This document shows positions 52,077-60,717 of a DNA stretch of 64,000 bases, in pieces (position 1 is the first letter of the stretch; each line of letters begins with the position of its first letter). Below the pieces are notes generated by a model that ran no database searches, had not been told where the DNA came from, and saw only the letters and a list, made by a program, of their open reading frames with translations. Location: positions 1,364,001 to 1,428,000 of the forward strand of contig NZ_CP041146.1 in NCBI RefSeq assembly GCF_006494775.1, given 5' to 3'. The position numbers and the translations under genes were made by a program. The DNA comes from Nocardioides humi (GTDB lineage Bacteria > Actinomycetota > Actinomycetes > Propionibacteriales > Nocardioidaceae).

Positions 52077-53876
52077 TCAGTCCTTTCCGGGGGCCGGGCG
52101 GCGGCCGAGTGCGAGCGCCGTCATGGTGCCGACGAGCGAGACCAGCCCGATGCCGGACAGGCCGAGGTTGAGCAGCAGCGGGGCCGGCGTGTCGTCGACG
52201 GGGATGCCGGCGGCGGCCGGAGCCGCCGTGACCACCCCGGCGGCCCGCTCGTCGACCGGGGCGTCGACGCCGCCGCCGGTCCAGCCGAGCAGCTGTCCCT
52301 GCTCGTCCTGGACCGCCAGCTTGAACCGGGCGTCGCCCAGCGCGCTGACGTCGACGACGAAGGTGCGGTCGGCGTCGAGCCGGGTCCATCCGAGCGCGGC
52401 GTGGCCCTGCGCGTCGTAGAGCCACACGTGCAGCCACTGGTCCACAGTCCCGCCGGGGACGCTCACCCGCAGCTGGCCGCCCTCGAGCGTGCCGGTGACC
52501 TCGCCCGCGTTGTCGGAGGTCAGCTGGCCGATGTCCTCCACCGGCGCGGACGGCGCGGTCACCGGCGCCGAGGCCGCGGTCGCGGTCGCCGTGCTGCCGG
52601 CCGTGCTCGACGCGGCACTGCTGCCGGAGGTGCTCGCGGACGCCGACGTCGTCTTCGACCCGCTGGTGGTCTCGTCGGCGCCGGCGATCTTCAGCCGCGC
52701 CCAGCCGCGGAGCCGGCCGACCTCGCCCTGGTTGCCGGACTGCACGGTGAGCTTGCTGACGCCCTCCGGCAGGGTGACTCCCTTGAGCGGGGCGCTGACG
52801 ACGCCCTTCGCGCTCGCCTGGAACCAGGTCGGGCCCCACGGCGCGCGCGGTGCGCCGTCGACGTAGGCGTCGAGGTAGATCCAGTCGCCGGCCCGGGCGC
52901 CGGGGACGGTCACCTCGAGCTTCTTCTTGACGATCTTCGCCTTCACCCCGCCCTTGGCGCCCTTGGACAGCGCTGCGGGGTCGAGCGGCTCGGGCGCGCC
53001 GTTGGGGCTGTAGTCGCCGATCACGACCTCGCCCGAGAGGCGGCTGCGCACCCGGTCGCCGGGCTTCATCGTGCCGGTCAGGAAGCGCAGCTTGTGCGCC
53101 CCCGAGGGCAGCGCCGGGGTCGAGGTGGCGGTCGTGCCGTCGGGCATGGTGATCGTCGTGTCGAAGTCACCGGTCGCCGGGTCCGGCTGGATCACGGCCC
53201 ACACGCTGCGGTCGGAGTAGAGCGACTCGTCCAGTCGCGAGTACGCCCCGTCGTCGATCTTCACCGCGATCAGCGAGGCGCCGTCGGTGGGATGGCACCA
53301 TCCGGTCCCCTGCACGCGCAGCGGCTGGCCGAAGCCCGCGGTGGACGCGACCTGGAGGCTCACCGACTCGGCGGTGCAGGTGCTGGTGGGCGCGGTCACG
53401 GTGAAGTCGACCCCGACCGATCTGCCGGTGTCGCCGTCCTTGGCCGAGCCGGACAGCACCCGGACGTGATGCACCTCGCCGGGGAACCAGAGCGCGTCGG
53501 AGTTCTCCAGCGTCGGCAGCGGGATCGTGAGCGACCAACTGCCGTTGTCGTCAGCGACGACGGCTCCATGGATGCTCTTGTCGGCGTAGACCCCGCCGTT
53601 CACCGGATCGGTGATGTCGCGCTGGGTGGTCACGGGCGTGTCGTCGGGTCCGCGTACGTCGAATTTCACGACCACCCCGGACCCGCCGCCGGCGGGGTGG
53701 GTCCAGCCACGGCCCTCGAGCCGGAGGGACGTGCCGAAGACGACCTCGTCCGGCACCTCGAGCTCGGCGCCGTCCGGCGTGGTCTCCGTGGTGCCCGACG
53801 CCGGGGGCGCGAGCAGGAGCGCCGCCCACGGTGCCAGCAGGCACAGGACGACGAAGGTACGTAGCTGGGTGGTCAT
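52077..53876 (-). CDS. Membrane-anchored surface protein with two iron-operon repeats
   Basis: 599 residues. Signal peptide (about 1-29), two beta modules (about 40-165 and 170-305) with the shared features G-x-GW-x-HP, a V/I-K-F/I-D strand, a YADKS/YSDRS turn, W...I, TIxxP and the closing HHVRVLSGSAKDG / AHKLRFLTGTMKPG. A third beta domain (about 325-440), a Ser/Thr/Ala linker, another beta domain, and a C-terminal helix (LNLGLSGIGLVSLVGTMTALAL) follow. ATG 53876 overlaps the binding-protein stop by 4 bases. Two Cys in repeat 2 may pair. Role unknown; iron or haem capture is the working guess. Confidence 0.7.
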   Translation of the reverse strand: MTTQLRTFVVLCLLAPWAALLLAPPASGTTETTPDGAELEVPDEVVFGTSLRLEGRGWTHPAGGGSGVVVKFDVRGPDDTPVTTQRDITDPVNGGVYADKSIHGAVVADDNGSWSLTIPLPTLENSDALWFPGEVHHVRVLSGSAKDGDTGRSVGVDFTVTAPTSTCTAESVSLQVASTAGFGQPLRVQGTGWCHPTDGASLIAVKIDDGAYSRLDESLYSDRSVWAVIQPDPATGDFDTTITMPDGTTATSTPALPSGAHKLRFLTGTMKPGDRVRSRLSGEVVIGDYSPNGAPEPLDPAALSKGAKGGVKAKIVKKKLEVTVPGARAGDWIYLDAYVDGAPRAPWGPTWFQASAKGVVSAPLKGVTLPEGVSKLTVQSGNQGEVGRLRGWARLKIAGADETTSGSKTTSASASTSGSSAASSTAGSTATATAASAPVTAPSAPVEDIGQLTSDNAGEVTGTLEGGQLRVSVPGGTVDQWLHVWLYDAQGHAALGWTRLDADRTFVVDVSALGDARFKLAVQDEQGQLLGWTGGGVDAPVDERAAGVVTAAPAAAGIPVDDTPAPLLLNLGLSGIGLVSLVGTMTALALGRRPAPGKD

Positions 53877-54871
53877 CGGACCAGCGCCTCCTCGATGTTG
53901 GCCACGATCCGGCTCATCAGGATCGGGCCGCCGGTCGAGGTCCACAGGGATCCGTCGACCGGGATGATGGTGTTGTCCTGATAGGCCTTCAGGGCGGTGA
54001 AGCCGGGCACCTTGACGGCCTCGGCGAGGGCTTGGCGCGCGGCGTCGGTACCGGTCCCGCCACCGGCGGACGGGTTGGTGACGCTCGACCCGCCGAGGGT
54101 CCCGAAGAACATGTGGTCGGCGTCGATCTCGGCGAGGTTCTCCAGCGAGACCGGGTTCGAGTGGCCGCGCCCTCGCCTGTCCTGGCTGGGGGGCCGCTTC
54201 AGCCCGAGATCCTCCAGGGCCACGCCGGCCGGCAGCTCCTTGAGGATGAGCGAGGGGGCCCCGCCCTGCCACCGCACGACGGAGAAGGTGTCGCCGGCCA
54301 CGGCGTCGAGCCGCGCCGCGACGTCGGCCACCTGGGCGTCGTACTCCTCGACGACCTCGCGGCCCTTGTCGGCGAGGTTGAGGGCGTCGGCGGTGAGCGC
54401 GAGGTTGGCGCGCCAGTCGCCGCCGGCCCGGCCGGTGACGACGAGGGGCGCGATGTGCTCGAGCGCCTCGATCGCCGGCGGATTGTTGTTGATGCTGGTC
54501 TCGTCGACCAGGATCAGGTCGGGATCGGCGTTGGCGATCTCCTCGAAGTTCGGCTGGGCGATCCCGCCCAGGAGCGGGATGTCCCCCGCGAGGTCGACGA
54601 GGTAGCCGGGCACCGTCGACTGGCCGCGGCCGGAGACCGTGCCGACCGGGGTGACGCCGAGGGCGAGCGCCCCGTCGAGCGTGGGCTCGCTGAGCGTCAC
54701 CACCCGCTGCGGGCTCTCGGGGACCTCGACCTGCTCGCCGCGCACGTCGGTGACGGTGCGCGTGGGCCCGTCGACGCCCTCCGCGCCGCCGCCACAGGCG
54801 GCGAGCAGGGTCGCCAGGAGTACGACGACAGCGGCTGCCGCCGTACTCCTGACCGTGGTCCTGGGACTCAC
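53873..54871 (-). CDS. Ferric-siderophore/haem-type ABC binding lipoprotein
   Basis: 332 residues. Lipobox LLATLLAAC-G (Cys ~22). The mature protein is a PF01497 periplasmic-binding fold: RVVTLSEPTLDGALALGVTPVG at the N-lobe, NADPDLILVDE, a long spine helix (LALTADALNLADKGREVVEEY) and SLENLAEIDADHMFF in the C-lobe. GTG 54871 overlaps the upstream stop by 4 bases. No permease or ATPase gene follows it in the operon; the FecCD-type genes near the end of the window could serve it. Ligand unknown. Confidence 0.88.
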   Translation of the reverse strand: MSPRTTVRSTAAAAVVVLLATLLAACGGGAEGVDGPTRTVTDVRGEQVEVPESPQRVVTLSEPTLDGALALGVTPVGTVSGRGQSTVPGYLVDLAGDIPLLGGIAQPNFEEIANADPDLILVDETSINNNPPAIEALEHIAPLVVTGRAGGDWRANLALTADALNLADKGREVVEEYDAQVADVAARLDAVAGDTFSVVRWQGGAPSLILKELPAGVALEDLGLKRPPSQDRRGRGHSNPVSLENLAEIDADHMFFGTLGGSSVTNPSAGGGTGTDAARQALAEAVKVPGFTALKAYQDNTIIPVDGSLWTSTGGPILMSRIVANIEEALVR

Positions 54872-56373
54872 TTGACCTTCTTGGCCTTCGAGGTCGTCAC
54901 GGCCGCGGCGTAGCCCGGCGCGGTGGCCGTGACCTGCACGGAGACCTTCTTCTTGCGGTCCTTCTTGGTGACCTTGTACTTGGCCTTGGTGGCGCCCTTG
55001 ATGGGCTTGCCGTTGCGCAGCCACTGGTAGGACACGGCCACGCCGCCGACCGACCAGGCGCCGGGCTTGGCCTTGAGCGCCTTGCCGACCTTGAACTTGC
55101 CCTTCACCGTCGGCTTGGCGGTGTTGGCGATGGCCTGGGGCGCGGGCGGCGGGGCCGGCGCCGCGGTGACGGTGAGCGGCAGGCGCAGCGAGCGTCCCGG
55201 CGCGTCGGCTCCGGCGCCGCAGGCGGTGCCGGCCAGGAACTGGACGGACACCTCGCCGACGACCGTGTTCGCGGGGAGGGTGAAGGTGCCGGTGCCGTTG
55301 CCGGCGGAGTTGGTGGTGACGCACCCGAGCTGCACGTCCGACGGCGCGCCGACCCGCAGCACGGCGACCTTCTGCCCGCCGAAGCCGGAGGCGCTGAGGT
55401 AGTTGTGGAGCTGCACCGAGATCTGCCCGCCCGGGTAGTGGGTCGTGCTCGTCACCTTGGCCGTGGTGACCTTGAAGGTCTTCGGCACCATCCGCCCGGG
55501 CGCCTCGAAGCCGGGGTCTCCCGGGCTGGCGGTGCCGCAGGCCGTCCCGGCCAGCGCGTTCAGCGTGTGGTCGGCCGCCCCGTCGAGGCTGTTGGCCGCG
55601 GTCGGCAGCGGGATGGTGCCCTGGCCGTCGCCGTCGGCGTCGGTCGCGATGCAGGGCAGCACGACCTCGCCGTCGACCACGATGTCCTGGCCGTCGATCT
55701 TGAATGCGACCTGCTGCCCGCCGCCCCCGGTCTTCTTGAAGTTCCGGACCTTCACGCTCAGGGACTTGCCGTCGGCGATGAAGCTGCCGGGCGTGTGGTT
55801 CTTCGAGGTGATCTCGACCCACGGCTGGTCGGGTCCCAGGATCGGGAAGTCGATCCGGGTCACCTGGGCCGGCAGCTTCTTGCCGAGCCCGTCGGGCGCC
55901 GTGGTCAGCGAGCCGCCGAGGAAGGTGAGCCGGGACTGGCCGAGGACGTCCCAGTCGTCGGGGATCTCGACCCAGCCGTCGAAGGTGCCGTCCTCCTCGA
56001 TCTGGAACGCGGCATAGCCGCCCTGCCCGTCGACCGCGCCGCCGGGGCTCGCGACGTAGGACGCACCGCCGGCCTCCCAGGGGAAGCCCTCGTCCTCGTA
56101 GGTGTCGTCCTGCACCTTGACGCCGAGCACCGGGCGTCCCGGCGCGCTCTCCGTCCCGGCGGCGACGGTGAACCCGGTCCCGGAGATGTCGATCCGGTCG
56201 CCGGGGTGGAAGTGGTCGTCGCTCAAGGTGATCGTGCCGCCGAGGCCGTTGCTCCCGGGCAACGGCGTCACGGCCGCCTGCGCCGGGGTGGCCACGGCCA
56301 GCGTGCCAGCCACCAGGAGGCCGGCCAGCAGGCCGGATCCTCGCCTGATCGTGTTCAACATGTTCGTCCTCAT
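54868..56373 (-). CDS. Secreted surface protein with three iron-operon repeats
   Basis: 501 residues. Signal peptide (about 1-34, ending PAQA). Three beta modules: about 45-165 (HPGDRIDISGTGF, closing QSRLTFLGGSL), about 180-300 (closing HTLNALAGTACG) and about 305-405 (closing VSVQFLAGTACG); the last two share the C-x-T/G...GTACG cysteine pattern. A C-terminal Ig-like domain (SVGGVAVSYQWLRNGKPIKG) ends in a Lys-rich strand, TTSKAKKVK. No membrane helix, unlike its two operon partners. First gene of the operon, directly behind a DtxR-type box. Confidence 0.72.
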   Translation of the reverse strand: MRTNMLNTIRRGSGLLAGLLVAGTLAVATPAQAAVTPLPGSNGLGGTITLSDDHFHPGDRIDISGTGFTVAAGTESAPGRPVLGVKVQDDTYEDEGFPWEAGGASYVASPGGAVDGQGGYAAFQIEEDGTFDGWVEIPDDWDVLGQSRLTFLGGSLTTAPDGLGKKLPAQVTRIDFPILGPDQPWVEITSKNHTPGSFIADGKSLSVKVRNFKKTGGGGQQVAFKIDGQDIVVDGEVVLPCIATDADGDGQGTIPLPTAANSLDGAADHTLNALAGTACGTASPGDPGFEAPGRMVPKTFKVTTAKVTSTTHYPGGQISVQLHNYLSASGFGGQKVAVLRVGAPSDVQLGCVTTNSAGNGTGTFTLPANTVVGEVSVQFLAGTACGAGADAPGRSLRLPLTVTAAPAPPPAPQAIANTAKPTVKGKFKVGKALKAKPGAWSVGGVAVSYQWLRNGKPIKGATKAKYKVTKKDRKKKVSVQVTATAPGYAAAVTTSKAKKVK

Positions 56374-56418
56374 CGGTGGTGGGGCGGGAGCCCCGCAGCG
56401 GTCGGTCCCGAGCCTTGC

Positions 56419-56432
56419 TTAGCCTAACCTGA
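56419..56432 (-). promoter_or_regulatory. DtxR/IdeR-type iron box for the surface operon
   Basis: On the minus strand TCAGGTTAGGCTAA matches 13 of 14 positions of the first part of the DtxR/IdeR consensus (TTAGGTTAGGCTAACCTAA). It lies 46 bases before the 501-residue protein's start, so iron should repress the operon. Confidence 0.7.
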
Positions 56433-56486
56433 CCATTATCTGATCTTTGGCTGGCAGCCACATCCTGAACCGGTAGGGTAGTCCAA

Positions 56487-56504
56487 GATTAGGCTAACCT
56501 AATC
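56487..56504. promoter_or_regulatory. DtxR/IdeR-type iron box for the beta-propeller gene
   Basis: GATTAGGCTAACCTAATC contains TTAGGCTAACCTAA, an exact match to the last 14 positions of the DtxR/IdeR consensus, with perfect outer arms GATTAGG and CCTAATC. It lies 63 bases before the beta-propeller gene start. Confidence 0.8.
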
Positions 56505-56566
56505 ATCATCTGCTCATTGAGTGCTCACGGCAGAGGCGCACCTGTGCCACCTAGGAAAGGGAAGAA

Positions 56567-58336
56567 ATGAAGGTCATGTCCCCGGCCACCCCGCGGTTCC
56601 GCAGCCGCGTGCTGGCATCCGCCACCGGTCTGGCGCTGCTGGCGTCGCCCCTGGCGCTGACGGCCGGCACCAGCCCGGCGCACGCAGCCGAGGGCGACGG
56701 GTGGAGCTACTCGGTCACCACCCTCAGCACCGGCATCACCAACGCCTACGACATGGCGTACGACCCGGTGCACCGCAAGGCCTACTACACCGACGGCAAC
56801 CAGCGGACCGACACCCGAACCCGGGTCGCCACCTACGACACCTCCGGTGCCGTCAACGGCTACACCTACCAGTACGGCTTCACCGCCGGCACCGGCAAAG
56901 TGGTCGAGATCAACACCGCCAACAGCACCAAGCGCAACGTCGACTACACCGGGCTGACCCGACTGACGGGCGTGAAGGAGAACGTCGCCCACTCGTGGAC
57001 CGGCTTCGCCGAGGCGACCACGGACGGTCAGGTCCAGAGCCAGAGCAGCCTGCGCACCCACTTCTCGCCCAACGGCATCGCGGTCGACCCGAACACGACG
57101 TACGACGGCACCAACGACCCGACGATCATCACGACCCACGTGCGTCAGCAGGGCTACGACCCCGTCACCGACACGTCGGTGGGCTACGGCGGCGGCATCG
57201 TGATCTGGAAGGCCTCGCAGGGCGCCCCCACCGACGCCGACCGGCTGTGGAAGTTCGACGACGGGGAGCAGATCTCCGACGGCTCGCGCCGGATCGCGGT
57301 CAACTCGGAGACCCACAAGGCCTATATCGGGAACTTCGCCCAGGGACGCTCCGCCGACCCGTCCAGCCGACGCGGCTACATCACCGTGATCGACCTGCCG
57401 ACCAAGACCGTCGACGCGCGGATCGCGATCCCGGCGCCAGCCGCCGTGACGGACGAGGTCAAGGACGGCGGCCCGATCGGGGTCACCGTCGACGAGGCCA
57501 ACAACGACGTCTACGTCGGTCAGATCACCCAGGACAACACCAAGCTCACCAAGCTGTTCCGGATCGACGCCGACGGGCTGAACACCTCCAACCCGAAGGA
57601 CAAGACCCTCAACGCGAGCAAGGTCGTCGAGCTCGACGCCGCCGTGCCGGGCAACGCCCGGCCGACGTACGACCCCACGGACAAGCGCCTCTACGTCTCC
57701 TCGTACCAGGCGAAGGTGATCTCCGTCGTCGACGCCGACCTCGCGAGCCCGTCCTACGGCACGGTCATCGAGACCATCCAGACCGGCCAGACCAACTCGG
57801 TCGAGGTCGACGCCGAGCGTGACCTGCTCTTCTCCGCCAACCTGCAGGACAAGGAGGTCGTGGTCTACAGCACCGAGACCTTCGAGGAGCTGCTGCGACT
57901 GCCCACCTCGGGCAACGTCTCCGCGCTCGCCGTCGACCCGGTGACCCACCAGGTGTGGGCGTCGAGCTTCGGCACCTCCGCCGGCGGAGTGACCGACGTG
58001 TTCACCCTCAAGGCCCCGGCCAAGACCGACGTCCCGTCGACCCCGGCGCCGGCCGCCACGTCCACCACCGCCAAGGCCCCCAAGAAGGTCAAGGCCAGCA
58101 AGCGCGCCAAGGTCACCGTCACGGTGGCCCCCGCCGCCGGCGGCCAGGTGACGGTCACCGCGACCAAGGGCAAGAAGACCAAGACCGCCACGGCCACCGT
58201 GTCGGCCACCGGCGTCGCCAAGGTCAAGCTGCCCAAGCTGCAGAAGGGCAAGTGGAAGGTGACGGCGACCTACGCCGGCAGCCCCACCCACGCGGGCTCG
58301 ACCAGCTCCACGGTGAAGGTGAAGGTCACGAAGTAG
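56567..58336 (+). CDS. Secreted YncE-like beta-propeller protein with Lys-rich Ig-like tail
   Basis: 589 residues. Signal peptide (about 1-43, ending PAHA). Residues ~45-490 show repeated blade-like units (NAYDMAYDPVHRKAYYTDG, RRIAVNSETHKAYIGNF, PIGVTVDEANNDVYVGQI, ARPTYDPTDKRLYVSSY, NSVEVDAERDLLFSAN, SALAVDPVTHQVWASSF), as in YncE/PQQ-type seven-bladed propellers. A Pro/Ala/Lys linker and a Lys-rich Ig-like domain of ~75 residues close the protein, similar to the tail of the alkaline phosphatase. E. coli YncE is iron-regulated; the box upstream suggests the same here. GGAAAGGGAAG precedes ATG 56567. Confidence 0.82.
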   Translation: MKVMSPATPRFRSRVLASATGLALLASPLALTAGTSPAHAAEGDGWSYSVTTLSTGITNAYDMAYDPVHRKAYYTDGNQRTDTRTRVATYDTSGAVNGYTYQYGFTAGTGKVVEINTANSTKRNVDYTGLTRLTGVKENVAHSWTGFAEATTDGQVQSQSSLRTHFSPNGIAVDPNTTYDGTNDPTIITTHVRQQGYDPVTDTSVGYGGGIVIWKASQGAPTDADRLWKFDDGEQISDGSRRIAVNSETHKAYIGNFAQGRSADPSSRRGYITVIDLPTKTVDARIAIPAPAAVTDEVKDGGPIGVTVDEANNDVYVGQITQDNTKLTKLFRIDADGLNTSNPKDKTLNASKVVELDAAVPGNARPTYDPTDKRLYVSSYQAKVISVVDADLASPSYGTVIETIQTGQTNSVEVDAERDLLFSANLQDKEVVVYSTETFEELLRLPTSGNVSALAVDPVTHQVWASSFGTSAGGVTDVFTLKAPAKTDVPSTPAPAATSTTAKAPKKVKASKRAKVTVTVAPAAGGQVTVTATKGKKTKTATATVSATGVAKVKLPKLQKGKWKVTATYAGSPTHAGSTSSTVKVKVTK

Positions 58337-58358
58337 TGGCTGCGCGCCAGCGCTGACC

Positions 58359-58391
58359 CGAGGGCCCTCCCCGATGCGGGGAGGGCCCTCG
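58359..58391 (+). terminator. Terminator of the beta-propeller gene
   Basis: Perfect 14-base stem (58359-58372 and 58378-58391) around GATGC, 22 bases after the stop, followed by TTGCGTTTG. Very stable, with a weak T tract. Confidence 0.7.
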
Positions 58392-58409
58392 TTGCGTTTG
58401 CGGGGGACA

Positions 58410-59140
58410 CGATGCTCAGCCGACCCGGATCCCCCTCAACTCGAGAGGGAGCGACGCGAAATCCTCGATCCGCGCGAGGAGATCCGATTCGTCCCTGGAG
58501 GTCACGCCAGCACTCCACCGCGAGGCTCACGTAGCGAAAGCCATGGCGTTTCCGCAGGTCCTGCCAGGCCCGTGACTGGCTGTTCACGGCGGCCGCCTTC
58601 TCAAGACGGGAGAGGAACGGGCTGCGGGCGTAGGGCAGGTCTTGTCGAGGCTCAGGCCCCAGGCCCTGGTAGATCTGATCCACGGTTCGATGGTGATGTG
58701 CGTGCGCACCGGCACCACTGTCCCGGAGAAGATTCTGGGGTCGACCGTTCCCTCGAGCCCGAGCACGTTGTTCACCGCATCGGCAAAGCCGATCTCCAGC
58801 CTGTCGCAACTGAATCGACCTTCGGCGGGCGTCCGCACAGGCGTGCCAGAGAATCAGACCCAGCCGGCGGTCATCGATTCCAGTCCGAGCCCCACCCACT
58901 CGGACGTGGCCCGCCTCGTGCCGCGAGCCACTCTGCGATGGCAGCGTGGAGTCCGTTGCGTTCGCAGATCTCATGGAAGGTCGCGACCTGGCGAGGAGCT
59001 GCGCGACCTTCTTCTCGCCGAGCGAGGAGACGAAGCGTGCGGCGGCGGCCGCATCGATGCTCCGCCCGGAACATCCCGAAGCGGTCCACAACAGGCGAAG
59101 CCCGCGGAGTTCTTGGCCGATTGACGCGTCGATCACGTGC
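58410..59140 (-). pseudogene. Decayed hypothetical gene with several frameshifts
   Basis: Fragments with coding character lie in successive minus-strand frames: IDASIGQELRGLRLLWTASG near 59130, ATFHEICERNGLHAAIAEWL near 58970, CDRLEIGFADAVNNVLGLEG near 58800, and FLSRLEKAAAVNSQSRAWQD to near 58500. At least three frame changes and in-frame stops separate them, which single-base under-calls cannot explain. I do not recognise the family. The stretch 58337-59300 otherwise contains only the terminator and the LexA-type box. Confidence 0.5.
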
Positions 59141-59234
59141 AGATCTTTCTCACACCAGGACTGCGTCCATGCTTGTCTCCCGCCACGCACCTGTCAGGAG
59201 AACCGAAGAGTTGGACAGACTCCGATCATTCTGT

Positions 59235-59250
59235 TCAAACACATGTTCGA
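59235..59250. promoter_or_regulatory. LexA-type SOS box upstream of a DUF222/HNH gene
   Basis: TCAAACACATGTTCGA differs at one position from the actinobacterial LexA consensus TCGAAC-N4-GTTCGA. It lies 51 bases before the GTG start at 59301. Damage-inducible expression is likely. Confidence 0.6.
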
Positions 59251-59300
59251 ATCCGTGGTAGGATCGACGTACGTCGACCACTCGGGAAAGGCGACCATCC

Positions 59301-60569
59301 GTGACCGTCGCATCGCTCGTTCAGCAGCCTCTGCTGGCCGCGGTGGAGACGTGTCGTGAGGCGCTGGCCGAGGTGGCTGACGCCCAGCCGCTGTACCTGT
59401 CGACCACCGAGAAGGAGCAGTTGCTGATCCAGGCCACGCGACTGGCGGCGCAGGTCGAGGAGCTGCGGCTGCGGACCCTGGCCGACGCAGGTGATGTGGC
59501 TGTTGTTCACGGTGCGCGGGACACAGCCGCGTGGCTGGCCCACGCCGCCCACATCGACCCCGCGCCCGCCCGAGCCGACCTGCACCTCGCCCACGCGCTC
59601 GAGCAGCGACCGCACGTGGTCGAGGCGATGCGCACCGGGACGGTGAGCCCAGCGCAGGCACGCGTGATCACGGCGGCCGTCGGGGATCTGCCCGACCGGC
59701 TCGGGCCCGAGATCCTCGACGACGCCGAGGCCCGGCTGGTGGCCTATGCCGCGGAGTTCGGTCCGGTCGAGCTGCGCCGTCTGGGGCGGCGGATCCTCGA
59801 CGTGCTGGCGCCCGAGATCGCCGAGGCCGAGGAAGCCAGGCGTCTGGAAGCCGAGGAGCAGAAGGCTCGCGACAAGGCGTCGTTGAAGTTCCGCGACCTC
59901 GGCGACGGCAGCTCACGCCTGTCCGGGGTCTTGCCTACCACCGCCGTCGAGCGGCTCAAGACCTACCTCGACGCCCACACCAACCCGCGGCGCATCACCG
60001 ACGGTACGGACGTGGCGGAGGCGGTGGACGGGAATCCTGATCTCGCGCGGACCCCGTTCCACCGCCGCCGGGCCTGGGCGTTCATGGACCTGCTCGAGCT
60101 GATCGACCCCGACGCACTGCCCGTCCACGGCGGGGACGCCACCACCGTGGTGGTGACCATCGGTATCGACGAACTCCGCACCGACCTCGCCACCGCGGGG
60201 ATCCTCACCACCGAGGGCGAAGAGTCGATGTCGGCGTCCGAGGCACGGCGTCTGGCCTGCCAGGCCAAGATCCTCCCGGCAGTCCTCGACGGCCGGGGGC
60301 GGGTGCTCGACCTCGGCCGCTCCGCACGACTCTTCCAACCCGCCCAACGGGTCGCGATCCGCCTGCGCGACCACACCTGCCGGGCTGAGGGCTGCACCAT
60401 CCCCGCCCGCTGGTGCCACCTGCACCACCACGACCCCTGGTCCCGCGGCGGCACCACCGACCTCGACCAGGCCGTCACCCTCTGCGCGCACCACCACCAA
60501 CGCATCCACGACCACCGCTACACCCACGAACGGCTGCCCGACGGCATCCGCTTCCACCGACGCACATGA
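59301..60569 (+). CDS. DUF222 / HNH endonuclease (13E12 family)
   Basis: 422 residues. Helical DUF222 domain (about 40-290) with TAAWLAHAAHIDPAPARADL, VVEAMRTGTVSPAQARVI and a charged coiled-coil-like stretch (AEAEEARRLEAEEQKARDKA). HNH module: CRAEGCTIPARWCHLHHHDP, SRGGTTDLDQAVTLCAHHHQ. The usual D-x-D-H is C-H-L-H-H-H here. It is only distantly similar to the DUF222 protein at 25710. A LexA-type box precedes it, suggesting SOS induction. Confidence 0.88.
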   Translation: MTVASLVQQPLLAAVETCREALAEVADAQPLYLSTTEKEQLLIQATRLAAQVEELRLRTLADAGDVAVVHGARDTAAWLAHAAHIDPAPARADLHLAHALEQRPHVVEAMRTGTVSPAQARVITAAVGDLPDRLGPEILDDAEARLVAYAAEFGPVELRRLGRRILDVLAPEIAEAEEARRLEAEEQKARDKASLKFRDLGDGSSRLSGVLPTTAVERLKTYLDAHTNPRRITDGTDVAEAVDGNPDLARTPFHRRRAWAFMDLLELIDPDALPVHGGDATTVVVTIGIDELRTDLATAGILTTEGEESMSASEARRLACQAKILPAVLDGRGRVLDLGRSARLFQPAQRVAIRLRDHTCRAEGCTIPARWCHLHHHDPWSRGGTTDLDQAVTLCAHHHQRIHDHRYTHERLPDGIRFHRRT

Positions 60570-60611
60570 GGCCGGACAGGAAACACTGATCGAAAAGGGC
60601 GCCACACCGTT

Positions 60612-60700
60612 CTGCTCGTCGAGTAGCGAGCGTGTCGAGAGGCCGGGTATGTGCGTCTCGATACGCCCTCGCCCAGGGGCTCGGGCTACTCGACGAGCAG
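60612..60700. repeat. REP-like inverted repeat unit
   Basis: CTGCTCGTCGAGTAGC (60612-60627) and its exact complement (60685-60700) enclose TCTCGATACGCCCTCGCCCAGG. This resembles the dispersed TCTCGATACGC...CTACTCGACGA palindromic elements I know from Nocardioides-type genomes. It could also act as a bidirectional terminator between the convergent HNH and esterase genes. Confidence 0.6.
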
Positions 60701-60717
60701 ACGCCCCACGCGGAACC

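Noticed and set aside
58374..59261. Plus-strand 295-codon frame after the beta-propeller gene
   Set aside because: Composition is typical of a shadow frame, and clear protein-like fragments lie on the other strand in the same stretch.
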